Source: Paracoccaceae bacterium (GTDB lineage: Bacteria > Pseudomonadota > Alphaproteobacteria > Rhodobacterales > Rhodobacteraceae). Taken from it: a stretch of 64,000 nucleotides of DNA. The position numbers and the translations under genes were made by a program. Of this stretch, positions 17,785-26,327 are shown piece after piece (the stretch's first letter is position 1; each line of letters begins with the position of its first letter). Below the pieces are notes generated by a model. That model was not told where the DNA came from, searched no databases, and saw only the letters and a list, made by a program, of their open reading frames with translations. The DNA lies in NCBI GenBank assembly GCA_009773055.1, contig WOUW01000002.1, positions 22,518-86,517 on the forward strand. The letters are read 5' to 3'.

Positions 17785-17797
17785 CCTCCCCAACGCT

Positions 17798-17858
17798 CCT
17801 CGTCGACTTCGCCACGCGTCGCTGTCCCCTCGCGACGACCAGGCGAAGTCGAACGAGG
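17798..17858 (+). terminator. Long imperfect hairpin after zinc-ribbon gene
   Basis: CCTCGTCGACTTCGCC (17798-17813) pairs with GGCGAAGTCGAACGAGG (17842-17858) with one bulged base; an inner GTCG...CGAC stem adds to it. It starts 14 bases after the stop codon. No T tract follows, so it may be a 3' stabilising structure or a dispersed palindrome and not a true intrinsic terminator. Confidence 0.5.
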
Positions 17859-17928
17859 GGCACCCCGCATCCTGTTTGCACTATCGCCACCGACCGGCCT
17901 ATCCTGCCACCCTGCAGGAGGCCCACCG

Positions 17929-18279
17929 ATGCACCCCATCAATCTCGCCGAAAAACTCTCCACATTCACCGCGCACTGGTCACCCCGCATCGTCGGCAGC
18001 TTCAACGGCCATGACCTGATGGTGGTCAAGCTTCTGGGCGAGTTTACCTGGCACAACCATCCCGACACCGACGATTTCTTCATGGTTTTGAGTGGCGAGC
18101 TGATCATCGACCTCCCCGATGGCGCAGTCACACTGAAGCCCGGTGAGGTCTTCGTTGTCCCGAAAGGCATGCAGCACCGCCCCCGTGCGACGGTCGAGAC
18201 ACATCTTCTTCTGATCGAGCCTGCGGGCACGCCCAACACCGGCGACCCCGCCACCGCCGCGGTCAAGGTCCACATCTGA
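17929..18279 (+). CDS. Single-domain cupin protein
   Basis: A 116-residue cupin with both family motifs: motif 1 around WHNHPDTDDFFMVLSGELII (the two His and the Glu-equivalent positions for metal binding are present) and motif 2 around LKPGEVFVVPKGMQHRP. A ribosome-binding site (GCAGGAGG) precedes the ATG. The substrate is unknown; such small cupins are often isomerases, dioxygenases or sugar-binding sensors. It lies upstream of the P1 peptidase gene in the same direction, with a 78-base gap, and may be cotranscribed with it. Confidence 0.87.
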   Translation: MHPINLAEKLSTFTAHWSPRIVGSFNGHDLMVVKLLGEFTWHNHPDTDDFFMVLSGELIIDLPDGAVTLKPGEVFVVPKGMQHRPRATVETHLLLIEPAGTPNTGDPATAAVKVHI

Positions 18280-18357
18280 TGCGTGCCCATCCCCCTGCGC
18301 CAACTGCCTTCGAAGGAAGTTGCAAAACTCTTGGCAGAGTTCTGGCCCCATCCTGAC

Positions 18358-19365
18358 ATGACGCGCCCCGGTCCCCTCAATCTCATCACCGACGTCCCCG
18401 GCCTCCGCGTCGGCAACGCCGATGACCCGCATCTCCGCTCGGGCGTCACTGTCCTCACGGCCGACCGGCCCTTCGTGGCAGCGGTTCACGTCATGGGCGG
18501 CTCCCCCGGCACGCGGGAAACCGACCTCCTCGCCCCCGATCGCATGGTGCAGGACATCGACGCGATCTTCCTTTCCGGCGGTTCCGCCTTCGGGCTCGAC
18601 GCCGGAACCGGGGTGATGCAGGGCCTCCGCGAGGCCGACCGGGGCTTCGCCGTCGGCCCGGTCCGTGTCCCCATCGTGCCCGGTGCCATCGTCTTCGACC
18701 TACTGAACGGGGGCGACAAGGGTTGGTCTGAAAGTCCCTATGCCGCTCTCGGGCGCCACGCCTTCGACGCCGCTACCCGCGATTTCACCCTCGGCACCGC
18801 AGGCGCGGGTTTCGGCGCGATGACCGGCACCCTCAAGGGCGGCCTCGGATCGGCATCCTGCATCCTGCCCTCCGGCCTGACGGTCGGCGCGCTGGTCGTC
18901 GTCAACGCCCTCGGCCAGGCCACCGTGGGCGAAACCGCCCACTTCTGGGCCGCCCCGTGGGAGGAAGGCCAGGAATTCGGCGGCCTCGGCCCCGCCCCTA
19001 TGACCCCGCAGGACGCCCCCCTTCCGCGCAAGCGGCTGGGTGAGGCGACGACCATCGCCATCGTCGCCACCGACGCGACCCTGACAAAGGCCCAGGCGCA
19101 CCGCATGGCCGTGGCCGCCCATGACGGCATGGCCCGGGCGCTGGTCCCCTCGCACACACCGCTGGACGGGGACCTTGTCTTCAGCGTCGTCACCGGCGAC
19201 AGGCCGCTACACGACCCCCTGACCGACCCCTTTCAGCTCGGCCATGCCGCCGCGACCTGCCTCGCCCGCGCCATCGCCCGCGCGATCTACCTCGCGCGCT
19301 CGGAACCCCTGGACCTGCAACCGACATGGGAGTCCCGCTTCGGGAAAAAGGGCGCGGCGGGTTGA
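18358..19365 (+). CDS. P1 family peptidase (DmpA/S58-like)
   Basis: A 335-residue N-terminal-nucleophile aminopeptidase-type enzyme. MTRPGPLNLITDVPGLRVGNADD is taken as the start; the upstream GTG at 18283 would add 25 unconserved residues. Recognisable parts are SGVTVLTADRP, SGGSAFGLDAGTGVMQGL, VPIVPGAIVFDL, and the autocleavage region GGLGSASCILPSG, where the residue after the Gly-x stretch becomes the new N-terminal nucleophile. Substrates are probably small N-terminal beta-amino acid or D-amino acid amides; the specificity is not visible from sequence. Confidence 0.9.
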   Translation: MTRPGPLNLITDVPGLRVGNADDPHLRSGVTVLTADRPFVAAVHVMGGSPGTRETDLLAPDRMVQDIDAIFLSGGSAFGLDAGTGVMQGLREADRGFAVGPVRVPIVPGAIVFDLLNGGDKGWSESPYAALGRHAFDAATRDFTLGTAGAGFGAMTGTLKGGLGSASCILPSGLTVGALVVVNALGQATVGETAHFWAAPWEEGQEFGGLGPAPMTPQDAPLPRKRLGEATTIAIVATDATLTKAQAHRMAVAAHDGMARALVPSHTPLDGDLVFSVVTGDRPLHDPLTDPFQLGHAAATCLARAIARAIYLARSEPLDLQPTWESRFGKKGAAG

Positions 19366-19375
19366 CCCAGGCGTC

Positions 19376-19398
19376 CCCTCTCCCCCCGCGGGAGAGGG
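19376..19398 (+). terminator. GC hairpin of CCCTCTCCC/GGGAGAGGG type
   Basis: CCCTCTCCC (19376-19384) pairs perfectly with GGGAGAGGG (19390-19398) around a 5-base loop, and a third related arm (AGGGAGAGGGGG) follows. It starts 10 bases after the P1 peptidase stop. This sequence type is a common dispersed element in proteobacteria and could serve as a terminator-like structure. Confidence 0.55.
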
Positions 19399-19493
19399 CC
19401 AGGGAGAGGGGGAGCAACGCTTAACAAAAGCTGAACGCCCACAGGTAAGCCCTTGATTCCAAGAAGCCCGAATCCCTGCCCACGCGTGGGCAG

Positions 19494-19934
19494 CTACCAC
19501 CGCTTCAGCGCGTCCTCGTCGGCGTCCTTCGCCGCCACCCAGGCCTCGCCCCCGGCCCCCAGCTCCTTCTTCCAGAACGGAGCCCGCGATTTAAGGTAGT
19601 CCATCAGAAACTCCGCCGCCGCGAAAGCATCCCCCCGGTGGGGTGCCGCGGTCGCGACCATCATGATCGCCTCGCCCGGCCCCAGCTTCCCGTACCGGTG
19701 GATCACCAGCGCATCGACCAGCGACCAGCGAGACACCGCTTCCCCCACGATCCCGAAAATCGCCTTCTCGGTCATGCCCGGGTAGTGCTCGATCTCCATC
19801 CCGGACAGCGTGCCCGCCTCGTCCCGAACCAGTCCAGTGAAGCTGACCACCGCTCCCGCCCCGCGAACCCCCGCCGTGAAGGTCGATACCTCGGTCCCCA
19901 CATCGAACGGGGCGGACTGGACTGCGACGCGCAT
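19494..19934 (-). CDS. moaE: Molybdopterin synthase catalytic subunit
   Basis: The large subunit of MPT synthase, which inserts two sulfurs into precursor Z (cPMP) using the thiocarboxylated C-terminus of MoaD. The 146-residue length is typical. Conserved regions: GAVVSFTGLVRDE, LEIEHYPGMTEKAI-type (MEIEHYPGMTEKAI), IHRYGKLGPGEAI, and the catalytic-lysine segment RAPFWKKE. It follows moaD by one base. The cofactor made here would serve the formate dehydrogenase FdsA encoded at 35.8-38.6 kb. Confidence 0.96.
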   Translation of the reverse strand: MRVAVQSAPFDVGTEVSTFTAGVRGAGAVVSFTGLVRDEAGTLSGMEIEHYPGMTEKAIFGIVGEAVSRWSLVDALVIHRYGKLGPGEAIMMVATAAPHRGDAFAAAEFLMDYLKSRAPFWKKELGAGGEAWVAAKDADEDALKRW

Positions 19935-19935
19935 C

Positions 19936-20184
19936 TCAGCCGCCCGTCATCGGCGGGAAGAAGGCAACCTCCCTCACCCCCGCGAGCGGTGCATCGAACG
20001 AGGCCAGCTCCTGATCCAGCGCCACCCGCAGCGAGGTGAGATCGGAGAAAGCCGCCGCATATCGCTCTTCCCGGGCCCGCAATTCATCGACCAGATCGGC
20101 CACCGTGGCAGCCCCGGTTTCCAGCCGCTCGCGCGGCAGCCCGATCCGCTCCCGGACCCAGGCGAAATACAGAACGTCGATCAC
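19936..20184 (-). CDS. moaD: Molybdopterin synthase sulfur carrier subunit
   Basis: A ubiquitin-like sulfur carrier of 82 residues ending in the essential Gly-Gly (FFPPMTGG). The ORF track begins far upstream; the real start is the GTG at 20182-20184 (MIDVLYFAWVRERIGL), which overlaps the pgsA stop in a GTGA. The alternative of a longer N-terminus is not supported because it would run through pgsA coding DNA. Works with moaE directly downstream. Confidence 0.93.
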   Translation of the reverse strand: MIDVLYFAWVRERIGLPRERLETGAATVADLVDELRAREERYAAAFSDLTSLRVALDQELASFDAPLAGVREVAFFPPMTGG

Positions 20185-20846
20185 TTGTCTTCCCGCAAGA
20201 ATGGCAGCGACTTGACGAAGTATTCCCAGCCCGTAACCACCGTCAGCAGGGCCGCTACCCACAACAGCCAGATCCCCACAAGGTTCGCGTAAGATGCGCA
20301 ATCCCGGTTGCCGCAAGTGCGGATCACCTCCGCCTTGCCAGCCGAGACGGCAGCCACGTGCTGTTCTGGCGTCATCCCGTCAAGGGCGAGGGCATTCAGA
20401 TAATCCAGGCCCGTGCCAAGAAAAAGCACCGCGATGGCGATCATCTGCGCCGTCGTCTTCCACTTGGCCAGCTTTGTGACCTTCAGTAACCCGCTTTTCT
20501 GGCCGAGGTATTCCCGCAAGCCCCCCACGAAAACCTCGCGGAACAGGATCAGTGTCGCAGGCAGGATCAGCCAGGGGTTCATCCCGTTGTAGCCGGTGAT
20601 GACCATGATCGCGATCACGACCATTGCCTTGTCGGCAATCGGATCCATCATTGCCCCGAACTTGGACTCCTGTTTCCACAGCCGGGCCAGATAGCCGTCG
20701 AACCAATCGGTCAACGCAGCGCCGACGAACAGGGTCAGCGCCAGCCAGTCGGCCCAGGGGCGATGGAAGTAGAGAAACAGGATCGCCACGCCCGGGGCGG
20801 CGAACAGACGAAGCACGGTCAGCGAGTTTGGGATCGTCCAGCGCAT
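20181..20846 (-). CDS. pgsA: CDP-diacylglycerol--glycerol-3-phosphate 3-phosphatidyltransferase
   Basis: Makes phosphatidylglycerol phosphate at the inner membrane. The CDP-alcohol phosphotransferase signature is visible as TDWFDGYLARLWKQESKFGAMMDPIADK in two halves around residues 46-73 (the D-G-x2-A-R-x8-G-x3-D-x3-D pattern). At least four membrane segments. Length 221 residues is normal. In relatives this gene usually follows uvrC and precedes moaD-moaE; here uvrC is 24 kb away in the opposite orientation. Confidence 0.93.
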   Translation of the reverse strand: MRWTIPNSLTVLRLFAAPGVAILFLYFHRPWADWLALTLFVGAALTDWFDGYLARLWKQESKFGAMMDPIADKAMVVIAIMVITGYNGMNPWLILPATLILFREVFVGGLREYLGQKSGLLKVTKLAKWKTTAQMIAIAVLFLGTGLDYLNALALDGMTPEQHVAAVSAGKAEVIRTCGNRDCASYANLVGIWLLWVAALLTVVTGWEYFVKSLPFLREDK

Positions 20847-20880
20847 GTCGAATAGGTAGACGAAGGGTCAGACCGGCGAA

Positions 20881-20913
20881 AGGGGCTTGTTTGACGGTTT
20901 TCCAAGCGCCCCT
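20881..20913 (-). terminator. Hairpin between M16 gene and pgsA
   Basis: AGGGGCTTG (20881-20889) pairs with CAAGCGCCCCT (20903-20913) with a two-base bulge, on the minus strand just downstream of the M16 gene stop at 20916. The loop contains TTTGACGGTTTTC. It probably terminates the M16 transcript ahead of the pgsA promoter region. Confidence 0.5.
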
Positions 20914-20915
20914 CC

Positions 20916-22211
20916 TCACATCCCCTGGGGTTGGCCGACCACGACGAAGTGCAGCGCTTCTGGCTTGAACAGCCGGGCCGCGACGCGCCGGATATCGTCC
21001 ATTGTCACCGCCTCGATCTTCGCATTCCGCGTCGTGACATAGTCCATCGGCAACCCGTCCATCTGCATCCCGACCAGAATGCTGGCGATGGGTCCATTTC
21101 CGTCGAACCGCAAGGGGTAGGACCCGGTCAGATAGGTCTTCGTCGCTTCAAGCTCTTCCGGCGCGACCCCGTCGCTGACGATCCGGCCCCATTCCGCCTG
21201 CACCACCTTGATCGCCTCGGCCACCTTGTCGTTCGAGGCCGAAAACTGACCAAGGATCATGTCGGCCTGATCCATATTCACGAGGTAGGTCCCGATCCCG
21301 TAGGTCAGGCCCCGCTTTTCGCGCACCTCGGTCATCAGCCGGGCCGTGAACCGCCCGCCGCCGATCACCTCGTTCAGAATGAAAGCCGGGAAGAAATCCG
21401 GATCGTCGCGCGGAATGCCCTTCTGGCCGAAGAACACCGAGGATTGCGGTGTCGGGAAATCCACCACCGTCACGCCTGCCGGCAACAGCCACGGAGCCGG
21501 TCCCGGCAGTGGGGCCCCGGTCGCAGGCAGATTGCCAAGCAACCTGTCCAGAAGTGCGCCCAGCTCTGCGGCCGTGATGTCGCCTGACGCCGCGACGAAC
21601 ACCCGGTCCCGCGCGAGCGCGGCCTTGTGCGCGGCCACCACGTCATCCCGGGTCAGCGCCATCACTGTCGGGATCGTCCCGTCTCCGCTGGACCCGTAAG
21701 GATGATCCCCGAAGGCTAGGGCGTCAAACTTCTCCGAAGCAATCGTCCCCGGGTCTTTCTCGTTTGACCGCAGGTTCGACAGCACCTGTTCGCGCACACG
21801 GGTAACCGCGTCCTGATCGAATCGCGGGTTCACCAGCGCCTCGCGCAGAAGGTCGATCGCCTGATCCCGGTTCTCGGTCAGGAACTTCGCCGAAACCCCC
21901 ACAGAATCCGTGCCTGCGTCAAAGCTGAAGCTTGCCGCCAGCGCATCCCGTGCCTCGGCAAAACCCTTGCTGTCCAGATCGCTGGCGCCTTCTTCCAGCG
22001 TGGCGGTCATCAGGTTCACCACTCCGCGCTTGTCCGGGGCCTCCAGCGAGGTGCCACCCTTGAACTGGATCTCCAATGCCGCGAACGGGATGTTGTGATC
22101 TTCGACCAGCCAGGCCCTGATCCCGCCTGGAGAGGTCACTTCCTGGATCGAAATCTCGGCATGGGCGGGGATCGCCAGCGCCAGCATCGCTAGAAGAACG
22201 GTGCGGATCAT
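20916..22211 (-). CDS. M16 family peptidase-like protein, non-catalytic partner
   Basis: A 431-residue periplasmic protein with a signal peptide (MIRTVLLAMLALAIPAHA). It has the M16 fold but the zinc site HxxEH is replaced: the corresponding segment reads GVVNLMTATLEEG. Such inactive members pair with an active HxxEH member to form a heterodimeric processing peptidase. The active partner is the gene just upstream, whose stop overlaps this start by 4 bases (ATGA). The R/Y pair near the C-terminal half (TYGIGTYL) that helps bind substrate is present. Confidence 0.9.
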   Translation of the reverse strand: MIRTVLLAMLALAIPAHAEISIQEVTSPGGIRAWLVEDHNIPFAALEIQFKGGTSLEAPDKRGVVNLMTATLEEGASDLDSKGFAEARDALAASFSFDAGTDSVGVSAKFLTENRDQAIDLLREALVNPRFDQDAVTRVREQVLSNLRSNEKDPGTIASEKFDALAFGDHPYGSSGDGTIPTVMALTRDDVVAAHKAALARDRVFVAASGDITAAELGALLDRLLGNLPATGAPLPGPAPWLLPAGVTVVDFPTPQSSVFFGQKGIPRDDPDFFPAFILNEVIGGGRFTARLMTEVREKRGLTYGIGTYLVNMDQADMILGQFSASNDKVAEAIKVVQAEWGRIVSDGVAPEELEATKTYLTGSYPLRFDGNGPIASILVGMQMDGLPMDYVTTRNAKIEAVTMDDIRRVAARLFKPEALHFVVVGQPQGM

Positions 22212-23532
22212 GGCTGGGCCTCCCCTTCGGCAGCGGGCCGGGTCAACCAGCCGGTCACAGCATTCCGACGGTCCAGCACTTTTCGGGCGGCTTCCATCAC
22301 ATCCGCCTCGGTCACCGCGGACAGCGCCTCGTCCCAGCCCTCGATGTCCGCAACGCTTAGCCCCACGCTAAGACCCTGGCCATAGCGTTGCGCAAGGTTC
22401 TCGACACTGTCGCGGGCATAGATTTCGCCCGCGCGGACCTGCGTGCGGATCCGCTCCAGTGCCGCAGGGTCGGGACCGTCTGCCAGAAACGTCTCCAGCA
22501 CCTGATCCAGATCGTTTTCGATCGTCTCAAGGCTGACATCGGGCGCAGGCACCACGGCAATCCCGAAGGTTCCGTCGTCGATACTGGTCCCGTCATAGAA
22601 AGCCGAGGAATAGACCGCCACCTGCCGGTCGAACTGCAAGGCCCGCGCCAGGACCGAGGTCTGGCCATTGCCGCCCAGAAGCTCGGCCAGAACGGTCAGC
22701 GCCGCCGCCTGCTTCTGGTCGCCGGGGTCACGTTCCGGAGCAAGATAGGTCCGCATGACATAGGGCTCGGACACCCTTTCGTCCGCCAGATCCAGCCGTC
22801 GTTCCGACAGCTGTGGCGGTTCCTGCGGGCGCATCCGCGGGACGATGCCGTCCGAGGGCGCAAGCGGGCCGTAATGCTTTTCCGCAAGGGCCTTCACGGC
22901 AACAGGATCGACATCGCCGGCAATGATCAGCGTCGCATTGTTCGGGGCATAGAAGCGTTCGTAGTAGGACAGCGCATCCTCGCGGCTCAGCGCTGCCATC
23001 TCGTGCCGCCAGCCGATCACCGGAATGCCATAGGGGCTGTTCTGAAACTGCGCCGCCCGCATCTGTTCGGACAACAGTGCATCGGGGTTGCTGTCCGTGC
23101 GCTGCGCGCGTTCCTCCAGAATGACCTGCCGCTCGGTCGCGACGTCGTCTTCGGTCAGGCGCAGGTTGCGCATCCGGTCGGCTTCCATCTCCATCACGAG
23201 GTCCAGCCGGTCGGCGCTGATCCGCTGGAAATACGCAGTGCATCGCCACCCTGCGCTTCGACGATGCCGGAAAATGCGTTCGGAGCGACCTTTTCGGTGC
23301 CCTTGAACATCAGATGCTCCAGGAAATGCGCGATGCCGGAATGGCCCCGGGGTTCATCCGCCGCCCCTACCCGATACCAGATCATCTGCACCACGACCGG
23401 CGCGCGATGATCCTCGATCACCACGACTTGCAGGCCGTTGTCCAGGCTGAAGGTGGTGACTGGCTCTTCCGCGGCAGCGGGCAGCGCCAGCGTCACGATG
23501 GCGGCCACGCCAGCGCCAATTCGTCCGAGCAT
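22208..23532 (-). pseudogene. M16 family zinc peptidase, catalytic partner, frame-broken
   Basis: Two adjacent frames together make an M16 peptidase. The 5' piece starts at MLGRIGAGVAAIVTLALPAAAEE (signal peptide) and holds the zinc motif HFLEH, ending about QGGD. The 3' piece resumes at YFQRISADRLDLVMEMEADRM and holds the third zinc ligand region QVILEERAQR. Between them only about 8 bases (23234-23241) remain where family members have a DNAFTSxDYTA-like segment, so roughly 25-28 bases are missing and the frame is lost. Translation of the 5' piece stops soon after the junction. It is a pseudogene or a sequence error; the intact partner downstream argues for caution. Confidence 0.8.
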
Positions 23533-23608
23533 CGGAGTCTCCAGGTCAGGTCTCTTGCGGGAAACTGCTGCGCGGCCAGTGAACAATCAAGCCATGGCCA
23601 CGCGCTTG

Positions 23609-24139
23609 TTACTCTTCGCCCGATTTCCGGGGCGGGGCCGACGGGTTGCGAAGCCCCAGCGCCCGCCACCGTGCAAGCTCTGCCTGCTGGTCCAGCCGCT
23701 GCTTGCGGTAGGCCTTGTAGTAGACGTTCACGCTGAACAGCCGTTCCAGGACGCGGCCGTTATTGTCGCGCCGCCACTCCAGGTCTTCCGAGGCCAGGGT
23801 CGAGCGGATGCCGCCGTCAACGCCAAAGCGGCCAGCATGGGCGTAAAGTGCAGAATCCCCTGACGGGATGCCCCCGGCCGCAGAAGGCTTGCCGCCCAGC
23901 GCTATCGCGGCATCTGCCTCCGGGTTCGGGTCGGAACGGTTGAAGCCACCGGGCGTCGGATCCGGCAGTTCAGCCAGAGTCTCCGGCATTTCCAGTGGTT
24001 TGGGCGGGACGATGGCAAATTCGTCCGGTCCGGGACCGGACCGCAGGTTCATCAGCTGAGGATCGCCCTTGCCGCCGCAGGCCGCCAGCGTGATCATCGT
24101 CGCAATCGCGATGACCGCCCTGCCTTTCTGTGCCTGCAT
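23609..24139 (-). CDS. DUF3035 family lipoprotein
   Basis: A 176-residue protein with a lipoprotein signal (VIAIATMITLAACGG, lipobox LAAC). It has the family pattern NLRSGPGPDEFAIVPPKPLEMP, then LPDPTPGG. The C-terminal half is charged and contains ERLFSVNVYYKAYRKQRLDQQAELARWRALG. The location between lspA and the M16 pair is common in Rhodobacteraceae. LspA, encoded just upstream, would process its signal. Function unknown. Confidence 0.87.
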   Translation of the reverse strand: MQAQKGRAVIAIATMITLAACGGKGDPQLMNLRSGPGPDEFAIVPPKPLEMPETLAELPDPTPGGFNRSDPNPEADAAIALGGKPSAAGGIPSGDSALYAHAGRFGVDGGIRSTLASEDLEWRRDNNGRVLERLFSVNVYYKAYRKQRLDQQAELARWRALGLRNPSAPPRKSGEE

Positions 24140-24200
24140 ACCTGCCTCCGAACCGTCTTTTGCCCGTCTTAGCCTAAAGCCGCGCGGTCGTCACGCCTGT

Positions 24201-24713
24201 TTAGCGCACCTTGCCTTTGGCTTTACCACCCCTTGCCGATCCGCCACGGTCACCTTTGGCAAACATCACCAGCCCAAGGGCCCCGGCAAAGATCGCAATA
24301 TCGGCAACGTTGAAGGCGTAGGGATTCTCGATTCCGCAGCAAGTCATGTTCAGGAAGTCCGCAACGGCACCGTAAACGATTCGGTCGATGATGTTGCCAA
24401 GCGCCCCGCCGACCAGAAGACCGCCCGCCAGTTCTGCCTTCCAGTTGCCGGTCTCGCGGCGCATCCACCAGACGACCCAGGCCGAGATTGCCAGCGCCAG
24501 CGCGATCAGCCCCCAGCGGGCAGGATCTGCACTGTTAGATAGCAGGCCGAAGTTGATGCCGAAGTTCCAGGCCATGCGGAAATTTATGTAGGGCGGCAGC
24601 ACGTCGATCTCGTTCCGGTTGATCAGGTCCAAGCCATGCACGACCGCAAGCTTGCTCAGCTGGTCGATGCCGAAGACCGCGACGGCTGTGATCCAGAAGC
24701 GCCGCATCATCAA
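24201..24713 (-). CDS. lspA: Lipoprotein signal peptidase (signal peptidase II)
   Basis: An inner-membrane aspartyl protease that removes signal peptides from diacylglyceryl-prolipoproteins. Four membrane segments and the two catalytic Asp motifs are visible: GNIIDR and FNVADI. The N-terminal [11 protein letters not shown] and the [10 protein letters not shown] segment also fit. The 170-residue length is typical, with a basic Gly-rich tail. Its ATG overlaps the purH stop by 4 bases. Substrates in this window include the DUF3035 lipoprotein and the L,D-transpeptidase. Confidence 0.96.
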   Translation of the reverse strand: MMMRRFWITAVAVFGIDQLSKLAVVHGLDLINRNEIDVLPPYINFRMAWNFGINFGLLSNSADPARWGLIALALAISAWVVWWMRRETGNWKAELAGGLLVGGALGNIIDRIVYGAVADFLNMTCCGIENPYAFNVADIAIFAGALGLVMFAKGDRGGSARGGKAKGKVR

Positions 24714-26296
24714 TGCCGGAAATGGCGCTGGCCGGTGAAGACCATGGCAAGCCCACGTTCGTCAGCTGCCGCGATGACCTCGTCGTCGCGCATCGACCCG
24801 CCCGGCTGGATGATCGCTGTCGCGCCTGCATCCGCCGCCGTGATCAGCCCGTCGGCGAAGGGAAAGAACGCATCCGACGCGACGACCGAGCCCTTGGTCA
24901 GCGGCCCCGCCAGCCCCAGCGCCTCTGCCATGTCCAGCGCTTTGCGCGCCGCGATCCGGGTGCTGTCCACCCGGCTCATCTGCCCCGCACCCACGCCCAC
25001 GGTCGCCCCGTCCTTGACGTAGATGATCGCGTTCGACTTGACGTGCTTTGCCACCGTCCAGGCAAACTTCAGGTCGCGCATCTCGGCATCCGAAGGTGCG
25101 CGCTTGGTTACCACTTTCAGGTTGGACGGCGACACATGCCCCGCGTCCCGGTCCTGCACCAGGAACCCGCCCGCCACCTGCTTGAACGCCAGGCCCCCGG
25201 CCTTCGGGTCGGGCAGCGCTCCTGTCGTCAGTAGTCGCAGGTTCTTCTTCCCGGCGAACACCGCCTTCGCCTCATCGGTCGCGTCGGGGGCGATGACAAC
25301 CTCGGTGAAGATCTTCACGATCTCTTCTGCCGTGGCCCCGTCAAGCACCTGATTCAAGGCAACAATCCCACCAAAAGCGCTGGTCTGGTCACATTGATAG
25401 GCACGCAGGTAAGCCTCGGTCAGCGACGACGCCGTGGCCACCCCACAGGGGTTCGCATGCTTGATGATCGCGCAGGCCGGGGCGCCTCCGGCGAACTCCG
25501 CCACCAGCTCGAAGGCCGCGTCGGTGTCGTTGATGTTGTTGTAGCTAAGTTCCTTGCCTTGCCACTGCCGGGCCGTCGCCACGCCGGGCCGACGCGAGCC
25601 GTCCACATAGAACGCCGCCGCCTGATGCGGGTTTTCGCCATAGCGCAGGGTCTGCGCCAGCTTGCCCGCAAAGCTGCGATAGCGCGGGACGGGCTCCTTG
25701 ATCTCGCCAGCCAGCCAGGTCGAGACCGCCGTGTCATAGGCCGCGGTCTTGGCATAGGCCGTCAGCGCCAGCTTCTGACGAAAGACCATCGTTGTGGCCC
25801 CGTCATGGGTTTTCAGCTGTGCCAGCAGGCTATCGTAGTCCAGCGGGTCCGTCACGACCGTCACGAAGCGATGGTTCTTCGCCGCCGCCCGGATCATCGC
25901 CGGACCGCCGATGTCGATGTTCTCGATGCAGGTCACATGATCCGCACCCCGCGCGACCGTCTCTTCGAAGGGGTAAAGGTTCACGATCAGAAGGTCGATC
26001 GGCTCGATCCCGTGCGCGGCCATCGCCACCAGATGCTCGTCATCGTCGCGCAGCGCGAGAAGCCCGCCGTGGACGTTCGGGTGCAGCGTCTTGACCCGCC
26101 CATCCATCATCTCGGGGAAACCGGTCACTTCCGCCACATCCCGCACCGCCAGCCCCGCCGCACGCAACATTCCGCTGGTCCCGCCGGTGGAGATCAGCTC
26201 GACCCCGTATCCCGCCAGGGTCCGTGCCAGGTCCAGCAGTCCGGTCTTGTCGGAAACGGAAATCAGCGCGCGGCCGATGGGGACGAGGTTGGTCAT
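24710..26296 (-). CDS. purH: Bifunctional AICAR formyltransferase/IMP cyclohydrolase
   Basis: Carries out the last two steps of IMP synthesis. Order: N-terminal IMP cyclohydrolase (MGS-like) domain of about 190 residues ([35 protein letters not shown]), then the AICAR transformylase domain ([46 protein letters not shown], with the catalytic Lys-His of IKHANPCG). The 528-residue length is typical. It lies between the heparinase-like gene and lspA; the position is conserved in the family as I know it. Confidence 0.98.
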   Translation of the reverse strand: MTNLVPIGRALISVSDKTGLLDLARTLAGYGVELISTGGTSGMLRAAGLAVRDVAEVTGFPEMMDGRVKTLHPNVHGGLLALRDDDEHLVAMAAHGIEPIDLLIVNLYPFEETVARGADHVTCIENIDIGGPAMIRAAAKNHRFVTVVTDPLDYDSLLAQLKTHDGATTMVFRQKLALTAYAKTAAYDTAVSTWLAGEIKEPVPRYRSFAGKLAQTLRYGENPHQAAAFYVDGSRRPGVATARQWQGKELSYNNINDTDAAFELVAEFAGGAPACAIIKHANPCGVATASSLTEAYLRAYQCDQTSAFGGIVALNQVLDGATAEEIVKIFTEVVIAPDATDEAKAVFAGKKNLRLLTTGALPDPKAGGLAFKQVAGGFLVQDRDAGHVSPSNLKVVTKRAPSDAEMRDLKFAWTVAKHVKSNAIIYVKDGATVGVGAGQMSRVDSTRIAARKALDMAEALGLAGPLTKGSVVASDAFFPFADGLITAADAGATAIIQPGGSMRDDEVIAAADERGLAMVFTGQRHFRH

Positions 26297-26327
26297 CGCT
26301 GGAACCCTTCACTTGCCCGTCGGGACG

